Below, in pieces: positions 13,006-14,547 of a DNA stretch of 14,547 bases. The DNA lies in contig WJOV01000001.1 of NCBI GenBank assembly GCA_009618475.1, forward strand, positions 1 to 14,547, in the 5' to 3' direction. The notes under the pieces were generated by a model, which ran no database searches, had not been told where the DNA came from, and saw only the letters and a list, made by a program, of their open reading frames with translations. Source of the DNA: Methanosarcinales archaeon. Its GTDB lineage: Archaea; Halobacteriota; Syntropharchaeia; Alkanophagales; Methanospirareceae. The stretch's first letter is position 1. Each line of letters opens with the position of its first letter. A program made the translations under genes and the position numbers.

Positions 13006-13873
13006 GGTATTGACCTCCAGTTGTATCTATAGACAAGACCTCTTTATAAATATTTTGTTGATCATGGATAACCTCTTTCAATGCATCTTTGGGTAAAGGT
13101 TCTATATTCGACTTCACTTCAAGAGGGGCACTTCTTACTGCATACTGGGCTACATCTTTAAGTTCAATCTCATGAACATAGGGGAAGGGAAGTTCAATTT
13201 TTGGTTCACCTTTAGTTATCTTTTTGAGTTCAATTTCAGTGGAAGGTGGAAATAAGGAGGTAATAGGTTTAAAGGGTTCAACTTTTAATTCGGATCCAAT
13301 TTTCTTCGACTGCGCTAAACTCCCATACACGTAAAATTCCGCCTTCATTGACTCAGGCTTCTCTGCGAACTTATCTGACATCGCTTTCATGAAACTATGT
13401 TGAACATCTCTATATCCTTCCTTTTTGGGGTATTGCAAGCCTATTTCATGAATTGGTTTAGAAATATCAATTTCTAACTTCAAAGAAGGCGTAATAGTAC
13501 CTATTCCAACAAATCGTAAAGGCTTTGAAATGGGTGCTATCTTATGGCGAGATGCTAAAGATTTTTTCAGTTTTAGTTTTAATCTCGTCTGTTCGGCTCT
13601 CATTTCCCAAAAACTTGAAGGAGATGCCAATACACCCCATTTCTCTCTTGGAACCTTTTCGGCTGCTACCAAGTATACTTCTGCTACTTTTTCATAAAGT
13701 TCCATTAAAGCTTCAAAATTTTCATTTTCTATTTGCTCCTCTATATCTTTGCCCATCATCTTAACAATTTCGTGTACCCGCGATAATGCATCAGCCGTGG
13801 ATAGCGGTTTCATCTTTCTTAAAGATGCTATCTCACTTTCTATTTTTGATATATTCATCACCATTGCCTTCAT
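12998..13873 (-). CDS. Protein of unknown function with MIT-like N-terminal helices (second operon gene)
   Basis: A 291-aa soluble protein. Residues about 10-108 are helical, with MELYEKVAEVYLVAAEKVP followed by SSFWEMRAEQTRLKLKLKK; the pattern of paired helices resembles MIT-type adaptor domains, a weak likeness only. Residues 110-291 are Pro- and beta-rich, with repeated IELKKI, IELPFP and IELKDV segments. A VGIGT-x-TP-x-LKLEI stretch at 122-135 recalls the tail-fibre repeat motif seen at 7871-8306, perhaps by chance. The ATG overlaps the preceding TGA (ATGA) and lies three bases after GGAGGTGT; the ATG at residue 4 or 6 may be the true start. Confidence 0.6.
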   Translation of the reverse strand: MKAMVMNISKIESEIASLRKMKPLSTADALSRVHEIVKMMGKDIEEQIENENFEALMELYEKVAEVYLVAAEKVPREKWGVLASPSSFWEMRAEQTRLKLKLKKSLASRHKIAPISKPLRFVGIGTITPSLKLEIDISKPIHEIGLQYPKKEGYRDVQHSFMKAMSDKFAEKPESMKAEFYVYGSLAQSKKIGSELKVEPFKPITSLFPPSTEIELKKITKGEPKIELPFPYVHEIELKDVAQYAVRSAPLEVKSNIEPLPKDALKEVIHDQQNIYKEVLSIDTTGGQYHE

Positions 13874-14463
13874 ACACCTCCTAAACCCTTTATCATTTTA
13901 TTTATACTATCATCATAGATATTATATAACTTTAATGCATCATCAGATAAAAGTTTAATTGATGCTTTAAATTTATTTATGTCTCTTACTGGCAATAACG
14001 TATCTGCGGCATTAAAATTATCATTGAGAGAAGTGGCAATAACTGTTATTTGCCCTGCATCATGAGCATCCAAATAGTTTATTCCCCCTAATATTATCTT
14101 AATATTCTTAGCTTTAGTACGCTTTATCTCTTCAAGCTTATCTTCTAGAATGAACCATTTTTCACTTTTTTGCTCAGAAAGGTCTTCAAAATTGTTTTGG
14201 ATATACTCTCTGAGTTTGTCAGAACTTGAATATATCTCATAAGCGTTCAAATAATACTTTTTATAACCTTCTAAAATATCACTAATCTTTTTCACATAAA
14301 CTATTTTGTCTGAAATATCACCAACATCTTTCTTAAGTTGTTCTAATTCTTTTCCTTTGACATGCCACTTAAATCGCAGGTTATCGATTGTTTCTATGAC
14401 CTTTGATAAGCCTGTACCTATTCCTACGATGTCCGCAATCAACGCAAGTATATTTATTGCCAT
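13870..14463 (-). CDS. Helical protein with hydrophobic Gly-containing N-terminus (first operon gene), unknown
   Basis: A 197-aa protein beginning with a hydrophobic, Gly-spaced segment (NILALIADIVGIGTGLSKVI, residues 3-22), followed by long charged helices (KGKELEQLKKDVGDISDKI; KLEEIKRTKAKNIKIILGG) and a helical C-terminus. An amphipathic Gly-containing first helix ahead of a helical bundle is seen in membrane-acting HeLo/4HB-type domains, but I have no firm homology. AAGGT lies about six bases before the ATG at 14463-14461. Its stop overlaps the next start, so the three genes 14463-12382 should be one translational unit. Confidence 0.6.
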   Translation of the reverse strand: MAINILALIADIVGIGTGLSKVIETIDNLRFKWHVKGKELEQLKKDVGDISDKIVYVKKISDILEGYKKYYLNAYEIYSSSDKLREYIQNNFEDLSEQKSEKWFILEDKLEEIKRTKAKNIKIILGGINYLDAHDAGQITVIATSLNDNFNAADTLLPVRDINKFKASIKLLSDDALKLYNIYDDSINKMIKGLGGV

Positions 14464-14496
14464 TTTAAACCTTCTATTATTATTGTCATCATTGTG

Positions 14497-14507
14497 TTAT
14501 TTAAAAC
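14497..14507 (-). promoter_or_regulatory. TATA box for the three-gene operon
   Basis: Minus-strand TTTTAAATAAC is centred about 39 bp before the ATG at 14463. A start near 14477 leaves a 14-base leader with the AAGGT site. Nothing else is seen between here and the right edge. Confidence 0.4.
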
Positions 14508-14547
14508 TTTTGTTTTTTTGCTTTTTGCTGTCACACTATTCAAGTCA

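Overview
The window is archaeal and chromosomal. It contains the archaeal-type ribosomal run eL19-uL18-uS5-uL30, a QueC of the kind archaea use for archaeosine or queuosine-type 7-deazaguanines, TATA boxes about 25 bp before probable starts, leaderless and Shine-Dalgarno starts side by side, and a surface protein with an archaeosortase-like C-terminus. A methane-metabolising euryarchaeal lineage (ANME-1/Methanomicrobia-like) fits the style of these proteins, but I cannot prove the lineage from the sequence.

Left part (1-3572, all minus strand): a truncated small gene at the left edge behind a promoter rich in AATATT-type repeats; queC; a two-gene unit of a SAM methyltransferase overlapping a BofA-like membrane protein; a 69-nt branched inverted-repeat element; and a 481-aa DUF2779 nuclease-like protein with a Cas4/AddB-like N-terminal half and an RNase H-like C-terminal half. 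Centre (3708-7143, plus strand): a LarA-family (nickel pincer nucleotide) protein, probably on a leaderless mRNA, whose 3' end overlaps the gene for eL19, followed by uL18, uS5 and uL30. The usual archaeal followers uL15 and SecY are absent, so the spc operon is broken just after uL30.

Right of that break lies accessory, decayed DNA. At 7179-7508 there is an ATPase N-terminal remnant behind a TATA box flanked by two palindromes, converging with an AbrB/MazE antitoxin gene and a 45-aa partner that looks like a RelE stub. At 7871-8760 there is a frameshifted tail-fibre-like 3' gene fragment joined to an ORF-less group II intron relic with recognisable domains V and VI. At 8840-10390 there is a secreted HExxH metallopeptidase-like gene cut by an in-frame TGA.

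The far right (10499-14463, minus strand, visibly AT-richer) holds a run of mostly unrecognised genes: a single-pass membrane protein, a secreted Ca-binding surface protein with a C-terminal anchor, two micro-ORFs, and a tightly overlapping three-gene operon of helical proteins of unknown function. A hairpin-bearing repeat with the core AGCCCCAACC separates successive transcription modules here (12305, 11346, 10435), recurs at 8772, and abuts the group II intron 3' end at 8295. This gives a cassette-like layout, which is the most intriguing structure in the window.
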